Source of the DNA: Streptomyces vinaceus
GTDB lineage: Bacteria > Actinomycetota > Actinomycetes > Streptomycetales > Streptomycetaceae
Length of the DNA stretch: 64,000 nucleotides
Direction: 5' to 3'
NCBI RefSeq assembly: GCF_008704935.1
Contig: NZ_CP023692.1
Location: forward strand, 6,859,501 to 6,923,500
Positions 1 through 7,098 of this stretch are shown piece by piece; within the stretch, counting starts at the first letter, position 1, and each line of letters begins with the position of its first letter. The translations under genes were made by a program, and so were the position numbers. The notes below the pieces were generated by a model. That model had not been told where the DNA came from. It ran no database searches and saw nothing but the letters and a program-made list of their open reading frames with translations.

Positions 1-140
1 GTGAGCCGGTCGAAACCGTCCTCGACCAGCAACTCGCCCACCGCCGCGAGGACCTGGCCGCGCACGCGGGCGCCGCGGCCGCCGGTGCGCCTGCGGACGG
101 CCGGTTCGGGAAGATCGCTTGCGGAGGAAGGAGAGCCCAT
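1..140 (-). CDS. TetR family transcriptional regulator, N-terminal part only
   Basis: Reading leftwards from an ATG whose first base is 140, the frame stays open to the window edge. It encodes a basic, proline/alanine-rich lead-in followed by a segment of the form RVRGQVLAAVGELLVEDGFD, the helix 1 start of a TetR helix-turn-helix domain. The remainder of the DNA-binding domain and the ligand domain lie outside the window. A GGAAGGAGAG-like purine run does not precede this start on its own strand, so ATG 140 is chosen on protein pattern only. It is divergent to the virginiamycin B lyase gene with 47 bases between the starts, so it may repress that gene and itself; that regulatory link is inference. 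Confidence 0.75.
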   Translation of the reverse strand, partial: MGSPSSASDLPEPAVRRRTGGRGARVRGQVLAAVGELLVEDGFDRL

Positions 141-187
141 GCCAGGATCCTAACGCAACCAATGTCGCTTTAAGGGGTTGTTCCGAC
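141..187. promoter_or_regulatory. Divergent promoter/operator region between tetR and vgb
   Basis: These 47 bases separate the two divergent starts and are unusually AT-rich for this genome. CAACC at 156-160 and GGTTG at 176-180 form an inverted repeat with a 15-base spacer, a possible TetR-type operator. AAGGGG at 172-177 serves as ribosome binding site for the GTG at 188. No clear -10/-35 pair was assigned. Confidence 0.4.
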
Positions 188-1114
188 GTGTCCGTACCCA
201 CTCCGACGCCTCCCGGCTCCCCCGGACGAGGCGCCTCGACCGCGTTCCCCGTCCCGGATCCGGCCTCGGGCCCGTACGCGCTCACCGCCGGCCCCGACGG
301 CGCGCTGTGGTGCACCCTCGTCCACGCGGGCGCCGTCGCCCGCCTGGATCCCGACGGCCGACTCACCACGTACGCCCTGGACTCGCCCTCCTGCGGCCCC
401 TCGCTCATCACCGCCGGCCCGGACGGCGCCCTGTGGTTCACCCGCGCCCGGGACCACCGGATCGGCCGCATCACGACCGCCGGCGAGGCCCGCTCGTACG
501 CCCTCCCCGGCGACGCCCCCGGTCCGTACGGGATCACCGCCGGCCCGGACGGCGCCCTGTGGTTCACGCAGTTGTACGCCGACCGGATCGGCCGGATCAC
601 CGAGGACGGCGAGGTCCGGGAGTTCCCGCTGCCCGTGGCCGGGGCGTTCGCCGGGATGATCACGGCGGGGGAGGACGGCGCGCTGTGGTTCACGCTCAAC
701 CAGGCGAACGCGGTGGGGCGGATCACCACGGACGGGGACGTCACCCTGCATCCGCTGCCCACCGAGGGGGCCGCTCCCGTGGGGATCTGCGCGGGCCCCG
801 ACGGGGCGCTGTGGTTCACCGAGATCGGGGCCGGGCGGATCGGCCGGATCACCCCCCTCGGTGAGATCACCGAGTTCCCGCTCGCCGACGCGGCCTGCCG
901 GCCCCACGCGATCGCCGCCGGCCCGGACGGACGCCTCTGGTTCACCGAGTGGGGCTCGGGCCGGATCGGGAGCGTCACCCCGGCGGGCCAGGTCGGTTCG
1001 TACCCGCTCGACCCGCCCGGGAGCGAGCCCCACGGTCTGGCCTTCGGCCCGGACGGCGCCCTGTACGTGGCGCTGGAGCACGGCGCGATCACGCGGGTGC
1101 CGGGCGGATCTTAG
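188..1114 (+). CDS. vgb: Virginiamycin B lyase-like seven-bladed beta-propeller protein
   Basis: A 308-residue protein made almost entirely of repeats of the form TAGPDGALWFT...RIGRIT, one per propeller blade, as in Vgb lyases (usual length near 300). Vgb opens the lactone ring of type B streptogramins by elimination, without water, giving resistance. The family's late catalytic region is represented here by the HAIAAGPDGRLWFTEWG blade and the C-terminal LEHG segment. GTG at 188 is preferred over the upstream TTG at 119 because it has AAGGGG ten bases upstream and removes a non-propeller leader. No signal peptide is visible. It is divergent from a TetR regulator. The family is also annotated as generic SMP-30-like propellers, so actual streptogramin activity is not certain. 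Confidence 0.82.
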   Translation: MSVPTPTPPGSPGRGASTAFPVPDPASGPYALTAGPDGALWCTLVHAGAVARLDPDGRLTTYALDSPSCGPSLITAGPDGALWFTRARDHRIGRITTAGEARSYALPGDAPGPYGITAGPDGALWFTQLYADRIGRITEDGEVREFPLPVAGAFAGMITAGEDGALWFTLNQANAVGRITTDGDVTLHPLPTEGAAPVGICAGPDGALWFTEIGAGRIGRITPLGEITEFPLADAACRPHAIAAGPDGRLWFTEWGSGRIGSVTPAGQVGSYPLDPPGSEPHGLAFGPDGALYVALEHGAITRVPGGS

Positions 1115-1257
1115 ACGGCAGATGGGAGGTTTTCCGTCAAATCTCCCGTTCTCCTCACGTTTCCGCGCACGCTCAGTAGCGTCGGCCCCACAAGTGGTCC
1201 GGTGTGCCGCGGAAACGGGCGCCGGCCGTGAACGCGTAGATGAGGGAGCGGACGCCG

Positions 1258-1632
1258 ATGGCGAATGTGGAAGTCTCGTTGAAGGAGACGATGACCTCGA
1301 TCGAGGGGACCCTGGGGGTCGCCCTCGTCGACTACGGCAGCGGAATGGCACTGGGAACGCTCGGCGGCGGCAAGGACCTCGACCTCGCGGTCGCCGCGGC
1401 GGGAAACACGGACGTGATCCGGGCCAAGGTCCGCACCATGGAAATGCTGGGCCTGAACGACGAGATCGAGGACCTGCTGATCACCCTCGGGAACCAGTAC
1501 CACCTGATTCGGCTGCTCCGGGGCCGGGGAACCAGCGGGCTGTTCCTCTACGTGGTGCTGAACAAGGCGAACTCCAATCTGGCCATGGCGCGGCACCAGC
1601 TCAAGCGCATCGAATCCGAGCTGGAGATCTAG
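1258..1632 (+). CDS. Roadblock/LC7 domain protein, free-standing
   Basis: A 124-residue single-domain protein with the roadblock pattern: a start helix (SLKETMTSIEGTLGVALVDYGSG), a beta-hairpin, a central helix carrying VRTMEMLGLNDEIEDLLI, and a last strand-helix unit ending RIESELEI. Roadblock proteins bind small GTPases or regulate cell polarity; in Streptomyces most sit in conservon operons beside a sensor kinase, a DUF742 protein and a GTPase. None of those partners is next to this copy, so it is an orphan and its partner is unknown. ATG 1258 is preferred over ATG 1240 because GAGGGAG lies at the right distance only for 1258. Confidence 0.8.
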   Translation: MANVEVSLKETMTSIEGTLGVALVDYGSGMALGTLGGGKDLDLAVAAAGNTDVIRAKVRTMEMLGLNDEIEDLLITLGNQYHLIRLLRGRGTSGLFLYVVLNKANSNLAMARHQLKRIESELEI

Positions 1633-1649
1633 CGAGTGTCCGCTCGTCC

Positions 1650-1730
1650 GGGCCCACGCACGCCCATGAATTGAAGAAATCTTCAATCCGGCACATCCGA
1701 AATTGGTCAAGCGGGGGCGTGCGTGGGCCC
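1650..1730. repeat. 16-bp perfect inverted repeat around a nested palindrome
   Basis: GGGCCCACGCACGCCC at 1650-1665 is exactly matched in reverse complement at 1715-1730. The 49-base loop contains the TTGAAGA-AA-TCTTCAA palindrome at 1671-1686. It begins 18 bases after the roadblock stop codon and may act as terminator for that gene, or fold as a cruciform. There is no U-tract. Confidence 0.6.
1671..1686. promoter_or_regulatory. Palindromic operator candidate upstream of arsR-like gene
   Basis: Two perfect 7-bp half sites, TTGAAGA and TCTTCAA, flank AA. The site lies about 105 bases before the ArsR-family start and is AT-rich against its surroundings, as ArsR/SmtB operators usually are. Autoregulation by the downstream repressor is inferred. 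Confidence 0.45.
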
Positions 1731-1791
1731 GTCGGGCGGAATGATGGAGCCGTAAGCACGGGTCCGGGTGAGGGCGGGAGCGTTGGTGGGC

Positions 1792-2214
1792 ATGCAGGTA
1801 CCCCTGTACCAGGCGAAAGCCGAGTTCTTCCGCATGCTGGGACACCCCGTCCGGATCCGTGTCCTGGAGCTCCTCCAGGACGGTCCGATGCCCGTGCGCG
1901 ATCTGCTCACCGAGATCGACGTCGAGCCGTCGAACCTGTCCCAGCAACTGGCGGTCCTGCGCCGCTCCGGCATCGTCGTCTCCACGCGGGACGGCGCGAC
2001 CGTCACCTACGCCCTCGCCGGCGGCGACGTGGCCGAGCTCCTGCGCGCGGCCCGCCGCATCCTCACCGAACTCCTGGCGGGACAGAGCGAACTCCTGGCC
2101 GAACTCCGCCAGGTCGACCCCGTCGCCGGCCCGGGCCGGGGCAGCGGTGAGAGCCGCGGGACGCGGACGGGCCACGAGCCCGGGATACCGGCCCGGCGGC
2201 CGGTCGGTGGCTAG
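1792..2214 (+). CDS. ArsR/SmtB-family winged helix-turn-helix regulator
   Basis: A 140-residue protein with the ArsR fold: AEFFRMLGHPVRIRVLELL (helix 2), PMPVRDLLTEID followed by the recognition helix EPSNLSQQLAVLRRSGIV, and the wing STRDGATVTYALAGGDV. The ELCVCDL metal-binding cysteines of classic ArsR are absent (VRDLL here), so it likely senses something other than arsenite or a metal at that site. The C-terminal tail beyond residue 110 is Gly/Arg-rich and probably disordered. ATG 1792 has GGGAG ten bases upstream; the GTG at 1768 would add eight residues. No transporter or reductase neighbour suggests its target, so only autoregulation is likely. Confidence 0.78.
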   Translation: MQVPLYQAKAEFFRMLGHPVRIRVLELLQDGPMPVRDLLTEIDVEPSNLSQQLAVLRRSGIVVSTRDGATVTYALAGGDVAELLRAARRILTELLAGQSELLAELRQVDPVAGPGRGSGESRGTRTGHEPGIPARRPVGG

Positions 2215-2224
2215 CCTGGAGCGC

Positions 2225-2491
2225 ATGGAACCCTCCCCCGCGTCCCACCCCGCCAACTACACCGTCGTCGTGCGTCCGGGCCTCGCCGAGCCCGGTGATC
2301 CGGCCCGGCGGGGAGTGCTGCGCACCGCCCTGGTCGAGGCCACCGGTGAATTCGGTGCCTCGGGCTATCCGCGGTACGCGGGGGAGGGCGTACAAGCCGA
2401 CATCGACCCCGAGACGCGCACCGTCGAGGCGGTCACGCTCGACGGCGCGGAGCTCCCGTACGGCTGGGTGGCCCAGCTCGCCGAAGGCTAG
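2225..2491 (+). CDS. Small hypothetical protein, 88 residues
   Basis: Starts at ATG 2225, ten bases after the ArsR stop codon, and may share its transcript. The product opens with a hydrophilic stretch, then NYTVVVRPGLAEPGDPARR and ends DGAELPYGWVAQLAEG. It looks like a small alpha/beta domain with no signal peptide, membrane segment or cysteines. I do not recognise the family. Codon use is normal for the region and the neat spacing to both neighbours supports a real gene. Confidence 0.6.
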   Translation: MEPSPASHPANYTVVVRPGLAEPGDPARRGVLRTALVEATGEFGASGYPRYAGEGVQADIDPETRTVEAVTLDGAELPYGWVAQLAEG

Positions 2492-2635
2492 GACGCCCCG
2501 CGCCAGGCCGTCGTCGAAGACATGGCGCGGGTCCGCCTCGTGATCCGCCGGCCCGGCAGGCGCGCGGCGCACGTGCGGGGGGCCGGTGGTGCTGGTGGAA
2601 TGGCTTCTTCGGCTGCCAGGGGCCGGGGAGGTGTC

Positions 2636-3841
2636 TTGTCCGAGCACGACGGGAGGTCCGCCGGACCACCGGGGGAGTACGAGGCGCTGCGCGCGCGGCT
2701 GCGCGCCATGGAGGCCGCGGCCGAGCAGATCGGGACCAGGCTCGACGAGAACGCCACATGCGAGGAGCTCGCCGGCTTCCTGTTCCGCAACCTGTGCGAC
2801 GCCGTCGCGGTGGACCTGCGGGCCGAGGACGGCGGGCTCGACCGGGTCGCCGTGGCCGGGGCCGTCGGGCTGCTGGCCACCCGGGCCGAGAAGTCGCCGT
2901 CGGTACGCGCGCTCGACGGCGGGCACCCCCTCTCCGAGTGGGTGGTGGCCTCCGGCGGTACCCGGGTGCACCTGGTATCGGTGCCGTTGCTGGCCCACGA
3001 CCGGGTCTACGGCGCGGTGCTGGCCGTACGGGCTCACGGCGGCTTCAGCGACCACGAGGCGGCGACCCTCCACTTCACGGCCCGGCTGGCGGCGGTGCAC
3101 CTCGGCCACGCCCGGGAGATGGCCGCCACCGAGGACACGGCGATGAACCTGCAGCGGGCGCTGGTGTCGGAGCCGGGGCGCCCGCACCCCAACCTGGAGA
3201 TGGCCAGCCGCTACCTGCCGGTCGGCACCAGGGCGCTCGTGGGCGGGGACTGGTTCGAGACGGTCCGGCTCCATTTCGGCCGCACGCTGCTGGTGGTCGG
3301 GGACGTCATGGGCCACGGGCTCGATGCCGCCGTCGACATGAACGCCTACCGCTCCACCCTGCGCGACGTGGCCTCCACCGACCTCGCCCCGCACCGCGTG
3401 CTGCGCCAGCTGGACGCGCTGGTGGCCGAGGACCCGGCCCGGCGGCCGGCGACCTGTCTGCTCGTACGGGTCGACCCCACGCGCGGGGTCGCGGACTTCG
3501 CCAGCGCCGGCCACCTGCCGCCGGCGGTCTTCGGGGAGGACAGCACGGCGGTCCTGGTCGACGTGCCGGTGGGTCCGCCGCTGGGCACCGGCGTGGGCGG
3601 CTACGAGGGCATGACCCGGCGGATCACCCCCGAGGAGACCCTGCTGATGTTCACGGACGGACTGGTGGAACGGCGCGGCGAGGACATCGACGTCTCACTG
3701 GCCCGGCTGGCGGGGCTGCGGCTGCCGGTCGGGGAGACGGTGGAGGAGATGGTGGACGCGGTGGTCGCGGCCCTGGACGCCCGCCACGCGGAGGACGACG
3801 TCGCCGTACTCGCCGCCCGCGTCCGCCCCCGCAGACCTTAG
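2636..3841 (+). CDS. GAF domain plus PP2C-type (SpoIIE) serine phosphatase
   Basis: About 401 residues. A short coiled coil (EYEALRARLRAMEAAAEQ) leads into a GAF-like sensor domain (about residues 30-165), then a SpoIIE/RsbU-type PP2C domain (about 185-395) with GDVMGHG near residue 221, MFTDGLVE near 338 and DDVAVLAAR at the end, the residues that hold the two metal ions. Such proteins dephosphorylate anti-anti-sigma factors and are abundant in Streptomyces. TTG 2636 is preferred since GGGGAGG lies just upstream; ATG 2600 is possible. The stop codon TAG uses the last base of the inserted element: TA of the host target and G of the IS end. The empty site also has G at this position, so the protein is unchanged. 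Confidence 0.85.
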   Translation: MSEHDGRSAGPPGEYEALRARLRAMEAAAEQIGTRLDENATCEELAGFLFRNLCDAVAVDLRAEDGGLDRVAVAGAVGLLATRAEKSPSVRALDGGHPLSEWVVASGGTRVHLVSVPLLAHDRVYGAVLAVRAHGGFSDHEAATLHFTARLAAVHLGHAREMAATEDTAMNLQRALVSEPGRPHPNLEMASRYLPVGTRALVGGDWFETVRLHFGRTLLVVGDVMGHGLDAAVDMNAYRSTLRDVASTDLAPHRVLRQLDALVAEDPARRPATCLLVRVDPTRGVADFASAGHLPPAVFGEDSTAVLVDVPVGPPLGTGVGGYEGMTRRITPEETLLMFTDGLVERRGEDIDVSLARLAGLRLPVGETVEEMVDAVVAALDARHAEDDVAVLAARVRPRRP

Positions 3842-4062
3842 AACTCGTAACACGACTTGGTGATCGTTGCTGGTGGGGCGTCACCGATGCGACGATTCGT
3901 CCGTTCGTGATGGAGTGAGCAACAAGCCGTGGATCGTGGACGACGAGCTGTGGGCCCGGGTCGAGCCGCTGCTGCCGGCCTGGCCGGAGCGGTCGCCGGG
4001 CCCTCGCCCGGTAGATGACCGGCGTTGCCTGCAGGGCACCCTGTTCGTGCTCTGCACTGGCA
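3841..4062 (+). pseudogene. IS5-family left end with truncated transposase
   Basis: From GTG 3916 the frame reads SNKPWIVDDELWARVEPLL, identical to the transposase encoded at 7952 leftwards, and stays homologous to about 4062 (LFVLCTG), after which the sequence diverges. Only the first 49 or so residues of the transposase remain, with no catalytic residues. The non-coding lead (3841-3915) differs from the other copy at only a few positions, so the two copies separated recently or have been homogenised. Confidence 0.85.
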
Positions 4063-4099
4063 GCCCGCGCCGCGCGCGCCGGGCGTCCCCGACCGGGCC

Positions 4100-5155
4100 T
4101 CAGCGCAGCGGCAGGCTCTCGATGGTGAAGGCCGGGCTGGTCAGCGGTTCGCCGTAGAGGTAGGTGTCCATCTGGGAGTTGGTCACCAGCAGCCGGCCCC
4201 CGCTCACGGCGACGCCGGTGGTGGTGTCGGCGCCTGGGAAGGTGCGTTCGGAGACGACGACTGCCCGCGTGCTCCCGGCGGACAGTCGCAGTTCGGTGAC
4301 CTCGTTGTTCACCGAACGCGCGACGTACAGGGTGTTTCCTTGCCGGACGATGCCGTCGGCGCTGGGCAGCGGCGGTGCGTCGATCCTGCGGACACCGCCG
4401 GTGGTGAGGTCGAGCCGGTAGAGGGCGCCGCTGTACCAGTAGCCGATGATCAGCGACGTGCCGTCGGGGGCGGTGGTGATGCCGTTGCCGTTGGACTGGC
4501 CGGCCACGTAGTCCGGCAGGTGGTAGGCCACCCGCAGAGTCCGGTGGGCGCCGGTGGCGGGGCCGTCCACCTCGGCGGCCGGAATCCGGTAGACCACGGC
4601 GCGCAGCGAGTCGGTGATGTAGACGTCACCGTTGGGAGCCACGGCCGCGTCGTTGACGAGGGTCTGTTCGCCGGTCTCAGGAACGGTGTAGGCCGCGACG
4701 AGCCTCCCGGAAGTGCTGTAGACGAAGAAGCGCCCGCTGAACGCGCCGGCGACCAGCAAGCGGTTGCCTGTGATCTTGATGCCGGCGGCCTGGGTGCGGC
4801 CGTCCTGGCCGGCCGGCAGGAAGGGTTCGAGCGTGGTCGCCCCGGGGCGTCCCCGGTAGACGGTGCCGTCGCCGATGCTGCTGGCGTAGACGAAGTGGCG
4901 GTCGGCCGCCACGCTTTCGGGGAACGCGCGGCTGCCGTCGAGGGTGATCGCCTGGTCGCCGTTCCCGCCCTGCAAGGCGTGGGCGGGGGCGGGGCCACCG
5001 GGGGAGGCGGCGGTCGCGGGAAGCGTGAACGCGGTCAGGGCCGCGGAGGTGGCGGTAAGGGTGACGAGCGCACGCCGCCCCATGACGCGGACGGTCGTAC
5101 GGGTGGACGCGGCGCAGGTGGACGCGGTGTGCGGGGGAACTGTGCGGGAGGACAT
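4100..5155 (-). CDS. Secreted SMP-30/gluconolactonase-like beta-propeller protein
   Basis: A 351-residue exported protein. A Tat/Sec-like leader carries MGRRALVTLTATSAALTAF and ends near ATAASPG. The body has repeated blades such as ITLDGSRAFPESVAADRHFVYASS, AAGIKITGNRLLVAGA, NDAAVAPNGDVYITDS and GNGITTAPDGTSLIIG, the NHL/SMP-30 propeller pattern. Members hydrolyse lactones or simply bind ligands; no specific substrate can be read. ATG 5155 has GGAAAG upstream; a TTG at 5164 is less likely. It lies inside the IS-bounded element, immediately after the truncated IS end, with its stop only 38 bases from it. Confidence 0.78.
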   Translation of the reverse strand: MSSRTVPPHTASTCAASTRTTVRVMGRRALVTLTATSAALTAFTLPATAASPGGPAPAHALQGGNGDQAITLDGSRAFPESVAADRHFVYASSIGDGTVYRGRPGATTLEPFLPAGQDGRTQAAGIKITGNRLLVAGAFSGRFFVYSTSGRLVAAYTVPETGEQTLVNDAAVAPNGDVYITDSLRAVVYRIPAAEVDGPATGAHRTLRVAYHLPDYVAGQSNGNGITTAPDGTSLIIGYWYSGALYRLDLTTGGVRRIDAPPLPSADGIVRQGNTLYVARSVNNEVTELRLSAGSTRAVVVSERTFPGADTTTGVAVSGGRLLVTNSQMDTYLYGEPLTSPAFTIESLPLR

Positions 5156-5261
5156 GGTCGGCAACTTTCCGGGTGATGACAGGGTCGTACACGGTCATGG
5201 AACGAGGGGTGAGCGCCCCCGCGGCGGTCCGGGCGCGACGGCCGCGGGGGCGAGCGGACGG

Positions 5262-6119
5262 TCAGCGCAGCGCGGCGGCGATAGCGTCGGACAGGGCAGT
5301 GGCCGGCCGGCCGATCAGGCGGCTGAGGTCGCCGGATCCCGTGTACAGCTCGCCGCGGCTCATCCCGAGGTCGGCGTCGGCGAGGACGTGCGCCAGTTCG
5401 GCGGGCAGGCCGACCCCGGTCAGCGCCTCGGTGAGCCGGTCCCCGGGCAGATCGGTGTAGGCGATCGGCTCCCCGGTGGCCGCCGAGACCGCCTCCGCCA
5501 GCTCGGCCAGGGTGAACGCCTCGTCCGCACCCAGCTCGTACACCGCGCCCGCGTGGCCCTCGGTGGTCAGCACGACGGCGGCGGCCTCCGCGTAGTCGGC
5601 GCGTGACGCGGCGCTGATCCTGCCGGTGCCCGCGGCTCCGATCACCGTCCCGCTCCGGCGGAACAGGGGCAGTTGGGCGGTGTAGTTCTCCAGGTACCAG
5701 CTGTTGCGCAGCAGTGTGCTGGGGACCTCGCGTTCGCGCAGGTACTCCTCGGTGGCGCGGTGGGTGCGGGAAAGGATGCTGTTCGCCGTGTCGGCCTGCG
5801 TCATGCTTGTGTACGCCACCAGCGACACGCCGGCCGCCACTGCCGCGTCGACGGCCCGGCGGTGGTTGGCCGACCGCTCATCTACGGTGGTGGTGGACAC
5901 CAGCAGCAGCCGGTCCGCTCCCTGGAACGCCGCCGCGAGGCTGTCCGGCTCCGCGAAGTCCGCCCGGCGCACCACGACGCCGCGGTGGCCGAGGTCTTCG
6001 ATGCGTGCGGTGTCCCGTCCGGTCGCGACGATGTCCGCGGCCAGGACTCCGCGCCGCAGCAGCGCCTCGACGGTGAGCCTGCCCAACTGGCCTGAGGCTC
6101 CGGTGACGACGATGGACAT
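5262..6119 (-). CDS. NAD(P)-dependent quinone/azo oxidoreductase, NmrA/SDR-a5 type (QorB-like)
   Basis: A 285-residue atypical short-chain dehydrogenase. TGASGQLG at residues 6-13 is the glycine-rich nucleotide loop; LLLVSTT, YTSMTQAD and LRNSWYLENY are typical of the NmrA-like/QorB branch. QorB enzymes reduce quinones with NADPH; relatives are annotated as azoreductases or nucleotide-sugar epimerases without proof. ATG 6119 has AGGAAGGGG upstream. It is divergent to an HxlR regulator, the classic arrangement for redox-sensing control of quinone reductases in actinobacteria, so induction by quinones or other electrophiles is likely. Both genes travel in the IS-bounded element. Confidence 0.85.
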   Translation of the reverse strand: MSIVVTGASGQLGRLTVEALLRRGVLAADIVATGRDTARIEDLGHRGVVVRRADFAEPDSLAAAFQGADRLLLVSTTTVDERSANHRRAVDAAVAAGVSLVAYTSMTQADTANSILSRTHRATEEYLREREVPSTLLRNSWYLENYTAQLPLFRRSGTVIGAAGTGRISAASRADYAEAAAVVLTTEGHAGAVYELGADEAFTLAELAEAVSAATGEPIAYTDLPGDRLTEALTGVGLPAELAHVLADADLGMSRGELYTGSGDLSRLIGRPATALSDAIAAALR

Positions 6120-6192
6120 GAGATCGCCCCTTCCTGCCGCGAACTCTCCTCGCGGCGTGACGAACCCCAGAGTGACCTGCTCACTCTCCATC

Positions 6193-6228
6193 GGTAAGTA
6201 GCCACTTGCTGGTAAGGTGACCACCTGC
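6193..6228. promoter_or_regulatory. Tandem operator candidate for the HxlR regulator
   Basis: Two similar 17-18 base units lie head to tail with an 18-base period: GGTAAGTAGCCACTTGC at 6193 and GGTAAGGTGACCACCTGC at 6211. Unit 1 contains the inverted repeat AAGT-AGCC-ACTT. They sit between the divergent reductase and HxlR starts, closer to hxlR, where an autorepressor site is expected. Confidence 0.5.
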
Positions 6229-6242
6229 GGGAAAGTATCGAG

Positions 6243-6656
6243 GTGAGTGGATTGGCGACCGCCGAGAATGTGACGGAGCCCATGGCGTCATGGGACCCGT
6301 ACACGCGCGGCTGCCCCTCGCGCGACCTGCTCGACCAGATCGGCAGCAAGTGGGCGGTGCTCGTGCTGGGAGAACTCGGCAAGCACGGAGCCTGCCGGTT
6401 CACCCGGTTGCGGCAGCGGCTGGCCGGAGTGAGCGAGAAGATGCTCACCCAGACGCTGCGCACGCTCGAACGCGACGGACTGGTCCGGCGGACCGTGTAT
6501 CCCGAGGTGCCGCCCCACGTCGAGTACGACCTGACCCCCCTCGGTCAGACCCTGCGGGGACCACTGCGCGTACTCACCCAGTGGTCGGTGGAGCACGTCG
6601 GCGAAGTCCTTGCCGCACGTCAGGAGTACGACGTCCGCGCCGAGGGCACCGCCTGA
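6243..6656 (+). CDS. HxlR/DUF24-family redox-type regulator
   Basis: A 137-residue winged-helix regulator. DQIGSKWAVLVLGELG, CRFTRLRQRLAGVSEKMLTQTLRTLERDGLV and RTVYPEVPPHVEYDLTPLG are the HxlR signature segments. The cysteine in RGCPSRDLLDQIG, just before the first core helix, matches the redox-sensing cysteine of QorR and YodB-type members, so thiol modification probably releases it from DNA. A second cysteine lies in GACRF. GTG 6243 is used; ATG 6282 would still keep the complete domain and the sensing cysteine. It is divergent from the quinone/azo reductase gene, its likely target. Confidence 0.87.
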   Translation: MSGLATAENVTEPMASWDPYTRGCPSRDLLDQIGSKWAVLVLGELGKHGACRFTRLRQRLAGVSEKMLTQTLRTLERDGLVRRTVYPEVPPHVEYDLTPLGQTLRGPLRVLTQWSVEHVGEVLAARQEYDVRAEGTA

Positions 6657-6699
6657 GCCCCGCGCCCTACGGCCGCAACCACGCCGCGCAAGTCGCCGA

Positions 6700-7098
6700 C
6701 ATGACCTGCTCGCGGCCCGAACTCCTGGCGAATACACGACGTGGAGCGTCCCTACGACCGCTGGCTGCATCGACAACCAGGCGGGCATCCAGTGGACCGC
6801 GACCGACGCGTGGGTACCAGTGACGACGCCCGCCGCACCGGAAGTCGCCCGCGGCAACAACATCAACTTCACCAACGACATCGTCACCCCATACCCGTAG
6901 CACCGGCGCTGACTTCGGCGACGGCACCCAGAACTCGAAGCTGTCCGGCGGCACCGTCACGCAAACCGCCGCCTACGGCGTCAACATCGGCGAGGCGGAC
7001 GACTACCACCAGTCGCCGACGGCTCTGGTGACCCTGAACGACACGGTCGCCCAGAACAGGATCACTATGAGGGCAGCGAGATCCTGGTCAATGCCGTG
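6700..7098 (+). pseudogene. Remnant of a secreted right-handed beta-helix protein
   Basis: Translated pieces in different frames line up into one degenerate protein: QAGIQWTATDAW...NNINFTNDIVT in one frame, then (after a one-base shift near 6889) STGADFGDGTQNSKLSGGTV...TLNDTVAQNRI, then after a second shift near 7050 YEGSEILVNAVKA. Asn/Gly/Thr-rich turns with regular spacing are typical of pectate-lyase-like parallel beta-helices of secreted Streptomyces enzymes. No start, signal peptide or C-terminus remains. The right end abuts the insertion sequence, which probably interrupted the gene. Exact limits are uncertain. Confidence 0.55.

Noticed and set aside
2063..3514. Long antisense frame over the PP2C gene
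   Set aside because: Low-complexity Gly/Pro/Arg translation with no motif; the plus strand holds a clear GAF-PP2C protein.
3838..3841. A 4-bp YTAR target site for the IS
   Set aside because: Both element flanks agree only for the 3-bp TTA; with the G counted as host the IS ends would not match each other.
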